A stretch of DNA of 64,000 nt from CAYGYG01 sp964354155 (GTDB taxonomy: Bacteria; Hydrothermota; Tepidihabitantia; SM23-42; CAYGYG01), in assembly GCA_964354155.1 (NCBI GenBank), contig CAYGYG010000002.1:1-64000 (forward strand). The letters run 5' to 3'. Both the position numbers and the translations under genes were made by a program. The notes beneath the pieces are model-generated. The model ran no database searches. It was not told where the DNA came from and saw only the letters and a program-made list of their open reading frames with translations. Below, one piece after another: positions 8,771 through 18,428 of this stretch (the first letter of the stretch is position 1; every line of letters begins with the position of its first letter).

Positions 8771-9265
8771 TTACCAGTTCGTCAGGAGCCGGCGGACGGT
8801 TTCTTTGGCGACTTTGGTCATCGCTTCGCTGACGCCCACTGTTTCGTCCTGATTCTGGTCGAGCAGCGCCCAGTCGCTTACTTCCCCTTCCCAGTAGAGG
8901 GCGTTCCTGGTAACGTCAAAGCACTTGACCCTGGACGTAACCGTGACCTTGTATCGGTAGACCGTTTGATCGCCGCCGTAGACATAGGGCTCCTTGTTAA
9001 AGTTGGCGACCTCGCCGGTGATCTTAAGCTGGGCTTTGCCTTCGCCGGTGACGCGCATGGTGCCATCGGCGGTGAACTGCCGGACCAGCTCCCGGGTCAT
9101 ATCTTCACCCAGTCCGATTTTGATGGTCCGGTTTTCAAAAATGTCAATCGAGACGTTCTTAAGATGGGCGGGGAGGAGGGAACGGGTAGAATAGCCGCAG
9201 CAGTTGGTCAACACCAGGAGCAGAATGAATGAGGCCCCGGCGAGTTTCGTGAAACGAATCTGCAT
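8771..9265 (-). CDS. lptE: LPS-assembly lipoprotein LptE
   Basis: 164 residues. Signal peptide with lipobox LTNC (cysteine 22), then 'CGYSTRSLLPAHLKNVSIDIFENRT', the characteristic opening of LptE family proteins, and a beta/alpha fold ending in a helix. LptE plugs the LptD barrel that inserts lipopolysaccharide into the outer membrane, so its presence implies a diderm envelope with LPS-like lipid. The -10 box of its promoter ends 6 bases before the ATG, so the mRNA may be leaderless. Confidence 0.85.
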   Translation of the reverse strand: MQIRFTKLAGASFILLLVLTNCCGYSTRSLLPAHLKNVSIDIFENRTIKIGLGEDMTRELVRQFTADGTMRVTGEGKAQLKITGEVANFNKEPYVYGGDQTVYRYKVTVTSRVKCFDVTRNALYWEGEVSDWALLDQNQDETVGVSEAMTKVAKETVRRLLTNW

Positions 9266-9271
9266 GGCAAG

Positions 9272-9299
9272 ATGTTATCCAGTTTTCGCTGGAAGTCAA
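9272..9299 (-). promoter_or_regulatory. Promoter for lptE, predicted leaderless
   Basis: TTGACT (9299-9294), 16-base spacer, TAACAT (9277-9272), then 6 bases to the ATG at 9265. Transcription would start at or next to the start codon. Confidence 0.6.
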
Positions 9300-9425
9300 C
9301 CCTGTCGTGTGCCGGGTTGACCGGGGGTCAGGCCCCGTTAAAAACATTTAGCAATCGAGTGAAACAACATGCCTATCATCTGAGTTTGTGGTTCTGCCGC
9401 GAAGACGATCCGGCATAGATTTCTC

Positions 9426-10268
9426 CTAATCGAAGAGGGCGTCGACGAACTCTTTCGCGTCGAATCGAGCAATGTCGCCGATTGCCTCGCCGGTCGCGAC
9501 GAATTCGACCGGAACGTTGAGCGTATCCACAATCGGGATGATGGCCCCCCCTTTGGCCGTGCCGTCCATTTTGGTGAGCACCAGGCCGGTGACGCCGATC
9601 GCGGCGTGGAAGACCGCGGCCTGCTGTATGGAGTTCTGGCCGAGCGAGGCATCGATCGTCAGCAGGATCTGCTCGGGTGCGCCCGGCTTGAGCTTGCCGA
9701 TTACGCGCTTGATCTTCTTTAGTTCCTCCAGGAGGTCGGAACGGGTATGGAGCCGGCCCGCCGTGTCGATGAGTACGCAGTCATAGCCTTGGGCCAGCGC
9801 GCGGCTTACCGCGTCATACGCGACGCTGGCCCCGTCCTGGCCCAGCTGTGACGTCACAATGTCGACGCCGGCCTTGCCGGCCCAGATCTCGAGTTGCTCG
9901 CTGGCCGCGTCGCGGTACGTATCGGCGCTGACGACGATTACCTTCCTGCCTTGCACCGCGTAATGATGGGCGAGCTTGGCGACGGTTGTCGTCTTGCCGG
10001 ATCCGTTCACCCCTGCGACCATGATGATCTCGGGTGGACTGGCGGCGCTTTCCTTCTGGGGGCGGTCGATGAGCCGGACCATTTCGTGCTTCAGGGCCTC
10101 GAGGCCGGTGTTGGACCCGACGACGCGGTCGGTCAGAAGTTGGGCAAAGCGGACACCGACGTCAGCCAGAATCAGGGCATCTTGCGTCGCCGACCGGTCG
10201 GCGGGGTTGACTCTTTGGAACAGCTCCCTCAGTTTGGCGAGGGGACGACTAAGGGCTTTCCAGGGCAC
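9426..10268 (-). CDS. ftsY: Signal recognition particle receptor FtsY
   Basis: 280 residues, the short form without an acidic A domain. NG domain: helical N part (about 1-80), then G1 'GVNGSGKTTTVAKLA' (about 86-100), 'SADTYRDAASEQL', 'DTAGRLHTRSDL', and 'TKMDGTAKGG'. It is the SRP GTPase that docks ribosome-nascent chains at SecYEG and pairs with Ffh; the SRP RNA itself is at 34844-35136. The start overlaps the end of smc by 20 bases, a conserved bacterial smc-ftsY order. Confidence 0.95.
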   Translation of the reverse strand: MPWKALSRPLAKLRELFQRVNPADRSATQDALILADVGVRFAQLLTDRVVGSNTGLEALKHEMVRLIDRPQKESAASPPEIIMVAGVNGSGKTTTVAKLAHHYAVQGRKVIVVSADTYRDAASEQLEIWAGKAGVDIVTSQLGQDGASVAYDAVSRALAQGYDCVLIDTAGRLHTRSDLLEELKKIKRVIGKLKPGAPEQILLTIDASLGQNSIQQAAVFHAAIGVTGLVLTKMDGTAKGGAIIPIVDTLNVPVEFVATGEAIGDIARFDAKEFVDALFD

Positions 10269-13200
10269 CGGTCAGCTCCCTCAGCCGCATGGAAACGATT
10301 TTGGAGGCTCCCGGTTCTTCCATCGTTACGCCGTAGATGAAGTCGGCGTACTCCATCGTCACTTTGTTGTGCGTGATCAGCAGAATCTGAGTCTTGCTCG
10401 ACAGGTCGCGGAGAAACTCGGCGAAGCGCACGACGTTGGCATCATCGAGCGGGGCGTCGATCTCATCGATGATGCAGAAGGGCGAAGGACGGACGAAATA
10501 GAAGGCGAACATCAGGCTGATCGCAAGCAGGGTCTGTTCCCCGGTGGAAAGCTGGTGGATGTGCTTGAGTTTCTTGCCCATCGGTCGGGCGACGATCTCG
10601 ATCGTCGACTCGAAGGGCGAGACTTCGTCCGAGAGGAGCAGGTCGGCTTCGCCGCCGATAAAGAAGTTCTGGAAGACACGCTGGAAGTGCTCGCGGACCT
10701 GCTTGAATGTGGCAAGGAACGAGGTGCGCGCTTCCTGGTCGAGCTCTTTTATCGAGGTCTCGAGCGTGGTCATGGCCCCAACGACGTCGTCCCGCTGCCG
10801 GAGGATGTCATCGAGCCTTTTTTTCTCTTTTTCGTACTCGGTGACGCTGAGCGGGTTGCAGGGGCCGAGCCGGTCAAGGCGCGAGAGGAGTTCCATGTGG
10901 CGTTCCTCGGGGTTCTCAATCGGCTCAACCACCGCGGCCTCGAGATCGGCGTCGTACTCCTGCTGGGCCTGCTCGCGGCATTGTTTGATACCCTGTTCGA
11001 TCTCAAAATAGGCCATGCGGGCTTTCAGGATTTCTTCCCTCTTGACTTCGAGGTTGGCGCGCTGTTCATTGAGGGCGTCGAGCAGCTCGCCCTGGGTCTT
11101 GATCTTGGCCTCGATACCTTTTACCGAGAACTCCTTTTCGCGCTTCTCGATCACCGTGCGCTGGGCGGCAACGTCTTGACTGAGGCTGGTCAGCATCCGT
11201 TCCGTGCCGGCGAGTTCCCCCTGATGCTGATCGATTTCAAGTTCGAGGGTTTTGACTTCCAGGCTGCCGGTCTCGACCTGCTGTCCGAGATCATCAACTT
11301 CGCGATTCAAGCCGTTGATCTTCTCTTCGACCCGGGCCAGGCGCGAACGGACTTCGGAGGTCTTATTCATGAGGTCGTGGTAGTCGGACTCGGTCCGGAT
11401 CAATTCCTGCTCGGTTGTCAGAATCTCGGGGCCGGCGGCATCGAACGATTTTTCGTCAAGACCCAGACCGAGGGCAACCTCGCGATCGATTTCGGACTCC
11501 TGGTCTACAATGGTGTGCACTTCATTGCGGAACGCGGCGAGCTGGTTCTGGGTGCGCTCGCGCTGACTTACATTATTGTTGATTTTGATCTCCAATCCGG
11601 AGATCTCGACCACGGCCGTGGTCAAGTCGGTCTTCTGTTTCTCGATCACCGCCTCGAAGGCGGCCTGCTCGGCTTCGAGACGTTCACCTTCGTGTCGGAG
11701 GAAAACGATCTCGTTGTCCATGTTCTCAATCAATTCGGCCAGCTCTTCGTTTCGCTTGCGCAGTGAAGCGATGTCTTCCGGCAGGCCGCTGATTACGACC
11801 AGACCGGCACGGATTACGACGCCATCCAGCGTCACCAAGCCGCGGCCGGTGTCAGCTTCGGATTGCCGCAGGGCGGCGGCGAAATCGGGGGCGACGATGA
11901 AATTGGCAAGGTAAGTGCCGAGCCGGGCGGCGCGTCGGCCCAGGGTGACATGCTTGAGCAAGGAAGCCGCCGGTACCTCGGCCGCCGATGTCTCGCCTCG
12001 AATCAGAAAGCCGACCCGTTGCTCGCGTTTAAGACCACTCAAGTCCTGCTCGTCGATCCGATCGACGATATGGAAATTGAGGATTTCGCCCAGGGCGCCG
12101 TTGACCGCAGCCTCATACCCGGGCTCAATTTTGATGTCTTCATACAGGCAACCGTCGTAGCGCTGTCGGAACAGCTCCTTGATCTTTTCCACCGAGAAGG
12201 CCCGGAGTCGTACTTTCAGGCTTTCGATCTCGGTTCTGAGGTCGAAGAGCAATCGGTCGCGTTTCTCGATCTCGCGGCCGTTGGTGGCGATCGAATCGGT
12301 GATGCCGGCCAATTGTTCCTTGGCCTCGAGTATCGTACGGTTAAGTTCTTCCTCCTGCCCCAAAAGGATGCGGAGACGCTCGTCGAGCGCCAGCTTCTGC
12401 CGGGCCAGGTCGTCGAGCAAGGACTGCAAGACCTTCATTTCGCCGCCGATGCGTTCCCGCAGTGCTTCGAGGTTCGCCCGATCCGCCTTTTTCTGGCTGA
12501 GGAACAGCTCGCGGCTGTGCTTGGCGTCATCCATCTCCTTGAGGACCCGGCGCTTCTCGTCGAGGGACCCGCGGAGCCGGAAAATGTCCGATTCGATCTG
12601 GCGGATTCGGGTCTCGTCGTTCTGGAAGCTTGATTTGATGGTGTTCTCTTCGTTACGGCAGGACTCGAGATCGGCGTGCCGGCGGGCGATTCTCTCCTTG
12701 ACGGTGTCCGCCTCGGCCTCGCGCGAGACAATGCGCATCCTTTTCAGGGCGAGATTCCGTTCCAATGACTCTTTCGCGGTCCGGAGATCCTCGATATGCG
12801 TTTCGCCCTGGGCCACGGCATCTTTGAGACCGGCGAGTTGGGCAATCAGTTCGTCGTGCTGACTGGTGAGAACGTCGATGTCCTTCTTGAGTCCGGCCAA
12901 TGATGCCTCACGGGATTTCACCTGGTCGACAACGAGGTGCTCCTCGGCCTGGAGGCCGTCGAGCACCAGCCGGTGTTCCGCAAGCCGGTCGAGGAAGTCA
13001 CCGGAACGCTTTTTGAGCAGCGAGAGCCCGACTTTTTTGATGCGGCTGCGCAGTTCATCATACACCTGGGTGCGCCGTGCCTGCCGGCGCAGTGAGCGAA
13101 CCAGCCGTTCCACCTCGCTGAGCAGGTCCTGAAGACGCAGCAGATCTTGTTGCGTCGCCTGCAGCTTCCGCTGGGAGGCTTCGCGCCGCTCACGATAAAG

Positions 13201-13686
13201 CGCAATGCCGGCGGCATCTTCGAACATCTCTCGGACATCGCCGCTGACGATGTCCTTGACCTCATCCCGCTCCAGGAATGAGTAGCTCAGGGCGCCGCTG
13301 TTGAGAAAGAGATCCTGGATATCCATGAGGCGGCACTGGGCACGATTGATGTAGAACTCGCCTTCCCCGGAACGGTAGAACCGGCGCTTGATCTCAATCT
13401 CCTCGCCGTACTGGGGGAAATGACCTTCGTTCTCAACGATAAGGCACGCCTCGGTGTAGCCGAGATTCTTCTTTTCGTCGAGGCTCGTGTAAATCAGGTC
13501 CTCGACGCGCTTGCAGCGAAGCTTCTTGAGGCTTTGCTCGCCCAGAATCCACCGTAAGGAATCGATGATATTCGATTTACCGGTACCATTCGGTCCGACA
13601 ATCACCGTTATGCCCTGACCGTAGCGGATGCGCGTCTCGAGCGGAAACGATTTGAAACCGAAGAGTATCAGCTCTTTGATCTTCAT
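10249..13686 (-). CDS. smc: Chromosome segregation protein SMC
   Basis: 1145 residues from ATG 13686 (GTG one codon earlier is possible). Walker A 'VGPNGTGKSNIID' near residue 32, two long coiled coils flanking a hinge (about residues 480-660), the ABC signature 'LSTGEQTLLAISLMFAF', Walker B 'PFCIIDEIDAPLDDANV' and the D loop. It is the full-length condensin ATPase. The ATG overlaps the stop codon of the upstream exonuclease gene and the 3' end overlaps ftsY, so the group is one operon. ScpA/ScpB are not in the window. Confidence 0.97.
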   Translation of the reverse strand: MKIKELILFGFKSFPLETRIRYGQGITVIVGPNGTGKSNIIDSLRWILGEQSLKKLRCKRVEDLIYTSLDEKKNLGYTEACLIVENEGHFPQYGEEIEIKRRFYRSGEGEFYINRAQCRLMDIQDLFLNSGALSYSFLERDEVKDIVSGDVREMFEDAAGIALYRERREASQRKLQATQQDLLRLQDLLSEVERLVRSLRRQARRTQVYDELRSRIKKVGLSLLKKRSGDFLDRLAEHRLVLDGLQAEEHLVVDQVKSREASLAGLKKDIDVLTSQHDELIAQLAGLKDAVAQGETHIEDLRTAKESLERNLALKRMRIVSREAEADTVKERIARRHADLESCRNEENTIKSSFQNDETRIRQIESDIFRLRGSLDEKRRVLKEMDDAKHSRELFLSQKKADRANLEALRERIGGEMKVLQSLLDDLARQKLALDERLRILLGQEEELNRTILEAKEQLAGITDSIATNGREIEKRDRLLFDLRTEIESLKVRLRAFSVEKIKELFRQRYDGCLYEDIKIEPGYEAAVNGALGEILNFHIVDRIDEQDLSGLKREQRVGFLIRGETSAAEVPAASLLKHVTLGRRAARLGTYLANFIVAPDFAAALRQSEADTGRGLVTLDGVVIRAGLVVISGLPEDIASLRKRNEELAELIENMDNEIVFLRHEGERLEAEQAAFEAVIEKQKTDLTTAVVEISGLEIKINNNVSQRERTQNQLAAFRNEVHTIVDQESEIDREVALGLGLDEKSFDAAGPEILTTEQELIRTESDYHDLMNKTSEVRSRLARVEEKINGLNREVDDLGQQVETGSLEVKTLELEIDQHQGELAGTERMLTSLSQDVAAQRTVIEKREKEFSVKGIEAKIKTQGELLDALNEQRANLEVKREEILKARMAYFEIEQGIKQCREQAQQEYDADLEAAVVEPIENPEERHMELLSRLDRLGPCNPLSVTEYEKEKKRLDDILRQRDDVVGAMTTLETSIKELDQEARTSFLATFKQVREHFQRVFQNFFIGGEADLLLSDEVSPFESTIEIVARPMGKKLKHIHQLSTGEQTLLAISLMFAFYFVRPSPFCIIDEIDAPLDDANVVRFAEFLRDLSSKTQILLITHNKVTMEYADFIYGVTMEEPGASKIVSMRLRELTGALESP

Positions 13687-14657
13687 CACGAATCCCGCAG
13701 GTATATCTCCCGCTCGAGGAAAGGATGGTATTCACTCCAGACGGTCTCGGGATTGGTTTCGCGGCGCAGGGTTTCGAGGATCATTTCGACTTTGCTGTCC
13801 AAGTTGTCGATGAAGTGCAGGATGAGCGCCTCAAGGAACTTCGGCTTGACCGGCGCGCCCCACTCGCATTCCCCGTGATGGCTCAGTATCATGTGCAAGA
13901 GGCGCCCGGCGAGTTCCTCGGGAAAACCTTTGAGTTTTTTGATCTGGTCGCGGGTCATATCATAGCCAATCGTAAGGTGGCCGAGCAGCTTGCCGGTGTC
14001 CGAAGTCAGAATCCGGTTTTTGACAACGTATTCCCGGGTCTTGCCGATATCATGGAGGGCACTGCCCACCACGAGCAGTTCCTGGTCCGCCTGGGGATAA
14101 ACCGGCCCCAGGGCTTGTGCGATGCGTACCGTCGTCAGCGTATGTTCGAGAAGCCCGCCGACCCGGGCATGATGAACCTTCATTGCCGCCGGGGCCTTCT
14201 TGAAGGACTCAACGAACTCCTTGTGATCGGGAGTAGCGGGAACGGCGGGGAAGAAAGCCGTGTAGAGGGCGGCAAGGTGAGGGTTTTTAAGACCGGTGCC
14301 GATTCCGGCGAGTTCGCGGTACAAGGCTTCAACGTCCTGTTCGGTCGCAGGCAGGAAGTCGGCGGGATCGATTTTCGTTTCGGCGACCACATTCATGTTC
14401 TGAACGGTAATCTGGGCGTGGCCGTTGTACTCATTGACCATTCCGGTTACAAAAACGAAATCACCGGTCTTGACTGAACGGTTGATCGCCTCAGCATTGT
14501 CCCAGATCACACCTTCAAGACTGCCGGTGCGGTCATTCACCTCAAGCGTCAGAAAATACCCGCCCCCCTTTTTTTCACGAATGACTTTTTTGTTTAAGAG
14601 AAAGGTCTCCCGAACTTCATCACCAATCTTGATGTCGGCGACATACTGACCCTTCAT
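13686..14657 (-). CDS. YhaM-like 3'-5' exoribonuclease (OB fold + HD domain)
   Basis: 323 residues. An N-terminal OB-fold (about 10-95, 'VNDRTGSLEGVIWDN...VFVTGMVNEYNGHAQI') is joined to an HD phosphohydrolase domain with 'LLEHT', the metal-binding pair in 'ALHDIGKTREY', and later 'LSHHGE'. This is the YhaM/CBF1 architecture, a 3'-5' exonuclease of RNA (and ssDNA). Placed first before smc with overlapping codons (TGATG). Which nucleic acid it acts on here is inferred. Confidence 0.85.
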   Translation of the reverse strand: MKGQYVADIKIGDEVRETFLLNKKVIREKKGGGYFLTLEVNDRTGSLEGVIWDNAEAINRSVKTGDFVFVTGMVNEYNGHAQITVQNMNVVAETKIDPADFLPATEQDVEALYRELAGIGTGLKNPHLAALYTAFFPAVPATPDHKEFVESFKKAPAAMKVHHARVGGLLEHTLTTVRIAQALGPVYPQADQELLVVGSALHDIGKTREYVVKNRILTSDTGKLLGHLTIGYDMTRDQIKKLKGFPEELAGRLLHMILSHHGECEWGAPVKPKFLEALILHFIDNLDSKVEMILETLRRETNPETVWSEYHPFLEREIYLRDS

Positions 14658-14662
14658 CCGGG

Positions 14663-15715
14663 CTACCCTTCAAGCCGCAGAATCTTCTTCTTTATCAAAT
14701 CGAGCCGGTCGTGCAATGCTTTTTCTTCCTGCCGCTCGCTCTCGAGCGATTTCCGGATTGTCTCATGCTGGGCCTTGGCCAGCTCAAGCTCCTTGGCAGC
14801 TTTCCCGCCTTCGGCCTTCATCTGCTCCAGGCGCTTGATGAGGTCGGCCTCGGCCGTTTTCAGCTTCTCGACGGACTGGGTGATCGGGTGCTGGGCGATC
14901 TGCTGCATAACCACCTCGTACTCTTTCTTGGCGTTGACGACGGTTATCTGGGCGGCGGCGGCTTCGGTATCGAGGTCGGACTTGCGCTTGATCAGATTGT
15001 CGACGTCGGTTTTGAGCTGTTCTTCCTCTTTCTTGAGCTGGGCGATCTTCGGTGAGAAAAGGTGCTGCTGCTCGTTAACGAGCTTGTCGAGAACGGCCCC
15101 TTTCATCGAACCGGCGACCGCGACCACGACAAAGGACACCATAAACGCGAAAACGACGCCAAGACCAAGAATAAGCGGTGACTTGGGGGCATTGACCGGC
15201 GCACTCCGAGTAGTCGCGAGTGGCGGTGCTGCCTTGGCCTGCAGGTAAAGAGCGGCGATCTTCTTGCCGGAGCTCACGACCGGCACCGCAAAGTGCAACT
15301 GCTTGATGTTGCCCGAGGCTGACTCCTGAATCAAGAAGGGTTCATCACCCAGGGTTTTCAGCCCCGCCGGGGCTTTATAGGCTTTGCCGGCCAGCAGTGT
15401 GTCCAGGGAGCCGAGAATGGTGTTATCCTTGCCGACGACGCTGGCGTATAGCACATCACTTTCGATCCGTTTGATCTGAGCCAGGACGCGGTTGAGGGTA
15501 AAATTGTCTTCCATTATGACGGCATCAATCAGGTTGTCGGACGCCGCGACAATCTGCGTGATACTTCGATACCGGTCTTTAATCAGGGTCAGCTGGCCCG
15601 CGTCGTTGGCCACCCCGCCACCGCCTTTCGGTCCCGGCTGGGGGAGCAGGTAGATAACGCACGTCAGGGCCAAGATGCCAAGAAAAGGTATTATGAAGAA
15701 TCTAAATTTAGACAT
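14663..15715 (-). CDS. Membrane protein with extracytoplasmic sensor-like domain and coiled coil
   Basis: 350 residues; not a named family that I recognise. An N-terminal membrane helix (about 7-25), an extracytoplasmic alpha/beta domain (about 40-165) resembling a single Cache/PAS-like sensor ('LYASVVGKDNTILGS', 'HFAVPVVSSGKKIAALYLQ'), a second membrane helix (about 182-204), then a ~140-residue cytoplasmic coiled coil rich in Lys/Glu/Ala. It has the topology of a chemoreceptor but no MCP hairpin motif. It is 5 bases from the exonuclease gene and heads the smc-ftsY operon. The start has a CAGGAG site. Confidence 0.6.
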   Translation of the reverse strand: MSKFRFFIIPFLGILALTCVIYLLPQPGPKGGGGVANDAGQLTLIKDRYRSITQIVAASDNLIDAVIMEDNFTLNRVLAQIKRIESDVLYASVVGKDNTILGSLDTLLAGKAYKAPAGLKTLGDEPFLIQESASGNIKQLHFAVPVVSSGKKIAALYLQAKAAPPLATTRSAPVNAPKSPLILGLGVVFAFMVSFVVVAVAGSMKGAVLDKLVNEQQHLFSPKIAQLKKEEEQLKTDVDNLIKRKSDLDTEAAAAQITVVNAKKEYEVVMQQIAQHPITQSVEKLKTAEADLIKRLEQMKAEGGKAAKELELAKAQHETIRKSLESERQEEKALHDRLDLIKKKILRLEG

Positions 15716-15775
15716 TATTCACTCCTGGTTTTAGTCACAAAACCACCACACGCCAACCACAAGTAATCCGTGCTC

Positions 15776-15803
15776 ATTATACTCGCAATGCTTGAGATGT
15801 CAA
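15776..15803 (-). promoter_or_regulatory. Promoter for the 15715-9426 operon
   Basis: TTGACA (15803-15798), 16-base spacer, TATAAT (15781-15776), followed by a ~60-base leader with an AGGAG site before the ATG at 15715. This is a near-consensus promoter. Confidence 0.7.
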
Positions 15804-15826
15804 GAGAAATTGCGCTCCGCACATCG

Positions 15827-16990
15827 TCAGAATACCTTCAGGAACCGGAATAGAAGCCGCGCCCCAAGCCGGAGAAACCTGGGGTTTGAGGAAAGGGCTT
15901 TTCTCACGATTTTGCGAGAGTTGATGTCGCGGATTTCGGTCGAACCATAAAGATCCTGGAAGAAGTCGAACAACAGTTCGAAATCCCGATTATCGAATTT
16001 CAAATAGACGTTGCGCACCCGGTCGTGGAAAGAAATCTCACCGAAGAGCTCCCGCCGTACGTCGCTTTCATAGGTAGCGCGCTGTCCGCGGACCAGGCGG
16101 GCCGCGTTTGTGCCGGCTAAATATCCGGACTTGATAGCCGCGGCAATGCCCCCGCCGGATAGGGGATCGCAGAAACGGGCCGCATCGCCGGCCAGCAGGC
16201 AGGATCCGGTGCTGTAGCGCTTCATCATCCGGGCCGGTACGACGCCGACGAGCAGGCCCGACTTGGTGGCCTTTGGGAACTCACTGTTTATCCACCGGTC
16301 GAGATAGACCTGGGGTGACACTTTGGTCTTAAGCGGGCAAAGGCCCAGTCCGACGTTGGCGGTGTGGGCTGATTTCGGAAAGACCCAGGCGTAACCGCCC
16401 GGCGCGATGTTCTCGTCAAGCCAGAACTCGACGCAGTCCGGGATCAGCCGCAGGTTCTCCAGCCGGTACTGGGCGCAGACATGCATTTCCTTCAATTTCA
16501 GGCGGGTGTCGATGCCGATGAGACGGCCGATTCTCGATTCGGCGCCGTCGGCTCCGACCAGAACGTTGAATCGAAGCTGTTTGGTCTGGTGCGCATGGCG
16601 ATAGGTTAGTGTCCGCTCGGCGACACCGACCACTTCGGCGCCGGTGATAATGCGGGCCCCGGCCTGCTCGGCGATTGCGGCCAGGTCATGATCGAATACT
16701 TTGCGTTCGAGGACGTAGCCGACCCCGGGGTAGTTGAGCCTGAGTTGGCGGCGGCCGGGCGACCGGAGGATGGCCCCATTGAGGCGGGCGGCGATCCACC
16801 GCGGTTCGATCTCCAGATAGCCGTGCACCATGCTGCGCGACAATCCTTCCGCGCACAGGATGTGTTCGCCGACCCGGTGATGACGCTCGAGCACGACGAC
16901 CGACACGCCGGCCTGGGCCGCGGCAAATGCCGCGCGGCTGCCGGCCGGACCGGCGCCGACCACAGCGATGTCAAACTTGTCGATCATCAT
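15827..16990 (-). CDS. Geranylgeranyl-reductase-like FAD-dependent oxidoreductase
   Basis: 387 residues. FAD-binding 'DIAVVGAGPAGSRAAFAAAQAG' at the N-terminus with 'VVVLERH' as the second strand, and the family C-terminal FAD motif 'GDAARFCDPLSGGGIAAAIKSG'. The family reduces isoprenoid side chains of archaeal lipids, chlorophyll or menaquinone. Which isoprenoid is reduced here cannot be told from sequence. Two ATGs (16990 and 16987) are possible starts. It is the last - strand gene before the uppS-cdsA-rarA group, and UppS supplies prenyl chains, though a link is only suggestive. Confidence 0.8.
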   Translation of the reverse strand: MMIDKFDIAVVGAGPAGSRAAFAAAQAGVSVVVLERHHRVGEHILCAEGLSRSMVHGYLEIEPRWIAARLNGAILRSPGRRQLRLNYPGVGYVLERKVFDHDLAAIAEQAGARIITGAEVVGVAERTLTYRHAHQTKQLRFNVLVGADGAESRIGRLIGIDTRLKLKEMHVCAQYRLENLRLIPDCVEFWLDENIAPGGYAWVFPKSAHTANVGLGLCPLKTKVSPQVYLDRWINSEFPKATKSGLLVGVVPARMMKRYSTGSCLLAGDAARFCDPLSGGGIAAAIKSGYLAGTNAARLVRGQRATYESDVRRELFGEISFHDRVRNVYLKFDNRDFELLFDFFQDLYGSTEIRDINSRKIVRKALSSNPRFLRLGARLLFRFLKVF

Positions 16991-16995
16991 TAGCT

Positions 16996-17183
16996 AAGAG
17001 TAGCGAGGAGCGAGGAGAGAGAAGCAAGAAAAGAGTAGCGAGTAGAGAGTAAAGAGAGCAGGAATGGTGGAATAATGGAGTAATGGAGTCGTGGAATGAT
17101 GGGAAAATGGAGTATTGGAGTGATGGAAGATTGGAGTAACGATCCTCTGATCCACTGCATCTTTTCTCGGTGATCTCTACTCT
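16996..17183. repeat. Intergenic repeat block bounded by inverted 'gtagagagta' units
   Basis: Starts with 'tagcgag...gtagagagta' units and ends with the inverted unit 'tactctctac', enclosing several 'ggaataatggagtaatgga' tandem-like units. Same families as at 5762-5830 and 37076-37130. No ORF or RNA gene is recognised. Confidence 0.6.
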
Positions 17184-18395
17184 CTACTGCTTCTTAAGGT
17201 ACTTCCTGCCCTTGAGTTTCTTCGGCAGGTATTCTTGTTCAACAACGGCATCCGGATAGTCGTGGGGATATTTGTAGTCCTTCCCGTAGCCAAGATCTTT
17301 CATGAGGCGGGTCGGGGCATTGCGGAGGTGGAGCGGTACCGGCTCGGCATAGGTCTCCAGGGCGTCCTTTTTAGCCGCTTCGTAGGCAACGTAGGTCGCG
17401 TTCGATTTTGCCGCCCGGGCAAGGTACACGGCAAGTTCGGCCAGGGCAAGATCTCCCTCGGGCCGGCCGATAAAATCGACCGCGTCCTTGGCCGCGATCG
17501 CCAGGACCAGGGCAAAGGGGTCGCGGTCGCCGACGTCTTCGGTGGCAAACCGGACGAGGCGCCGGGCGATGTAGAGGGGATCCTCGCCCGCTTCGAGCAT
17601 GCGGGCAAGCCAGTACAGTGCGGCATCGGCATCGCCGCCCCGCAGCGACTTGTGCAGGGCCGAGATCAGGTTGTAGTGTTCCTCACCGGCCCGGTCGTAG
17701 CGCAGTGCTTTTCGCTGGACCGTATCCTCGACCAGCTTGAGCGTGACCGGGCCGCCTTCGGCGGCCTGCACCGCGAAGTCAAGAATGCTGAGGGCGATGC
17801 GGGCATCGCCGTCTGACGTCGCGGCGATGAAGTCAAGAGCGGCGGGCTCGAGGTCGACGTTCCCGGCACCCAAACCGTCGCGGTGTTTCAGCGCCCGCCC
17901 AATGATCTCTTTGATCGTCTTCTCGTCGAGCGGGTTGAGAACATAGACCTTGGCGCGGGAGAGCAGGCTCGAGTTGAGTTCGAACGAGGGATTCTCGGTG
18001 GTCGCGCCGATGAGAATGATTGAACCTTTCTCAAGATGAGGCAGGAAGATGTCCTGCTGGGCGCGGTTGAAGCGATGGATCTCGTCCATGAAGATAATGG
18101 TTTCGCTGCCGTAAAGGCCTTTTTTGTTCCCGGCCTGGTCCAGAATCTTCTTGATTTCGGATACGCCCGTAGTCGCGGCCGAGAACGAGAAGAATTCGGC
18201 CTTGACCATACGCGCGATGATCCGGGCCAGCGTCGTCTTGCCGCAGCCGGGCGGGCCAAAGAAGACCATTGAGTGAATCTTTCCCTGGTCGATTGCTTTG
18301 CGCAACGGCCGGCCGGGTCCGATCAAATGATCCTGACCCAGGAGTTCATCAAGCGTTTCGGGACGGAGGCGATCGGCTAAAGGACTTTTCGTCAT
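17184..18395 (-). CDS. rarA: Replication-associated recombination protein A (RarA/MgsA AAA+ ATPase)
   Basis: 403 residues. 'RPETLDELLGQDHLIGPGRPLR' opening, Walker A 'FFGPPGCGKTTLA', Walker B 'IIFMDEIHRFN', sensor 'IGATTENPSFELNSSLLSRA', and the C-terminal tetramerisation region with 'NAPTRLMKDLGYGKDYKYPHD'. RarA acts at stalled replication forks and has clamp-loader-like architecture. It lies 33 bases downstream of cdsA and probably shares its transcript. Confidence 0.95.
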   Translation of the reverse strand: MTKSPLADRLRPETLDELLGQDHLIGPGRPLRKAIDQGKIHSMVFFGPPGCGKTTLARIIARMVKAEFFSFSAATTGVSEIKKILDQAGNKKGLYGSETIIFMDEIHRFNRAQQDIFLPHLEKGSIILIGATTENPSFELNSSLLSRAKVYVLNPLDEKTIKEIIGRALKHRDGLGAGNVDLEPAALDFIAATSDGDARIALSILDFAVQAAEGGPVTLKLVEDTVQRKALRYDRAGEEHYNLISALHKSLRGGDADAALYWLARMLEAGEDPLYIARRLVRFATEDVGDRDPFALVLAIAAKDAVDFIGRPEGDLALAELAVYLARAAKSNATYVAYEAAKKDALETYAEPVPLHLRNAPTRLMKDLGYGKDYKYPHDYPDAVVEQEYLPKKLKGRKYLKKQ

Positions 18396-18428
18396 AGTCT
18401 TTCAGTACCCGGCCGCGCCACCGACATG

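Noticed and set aside
10249..13689. Many long + strand ORFs (for example 9976-11766, 11863-12633, 12179-12862) antisense to smc and ftsY
   Set aside because: They mirror a clearly conserved gene on the other strand; GC-rich codon bias opens the opposite frame. None has family motifs or a ribosome-binding site.
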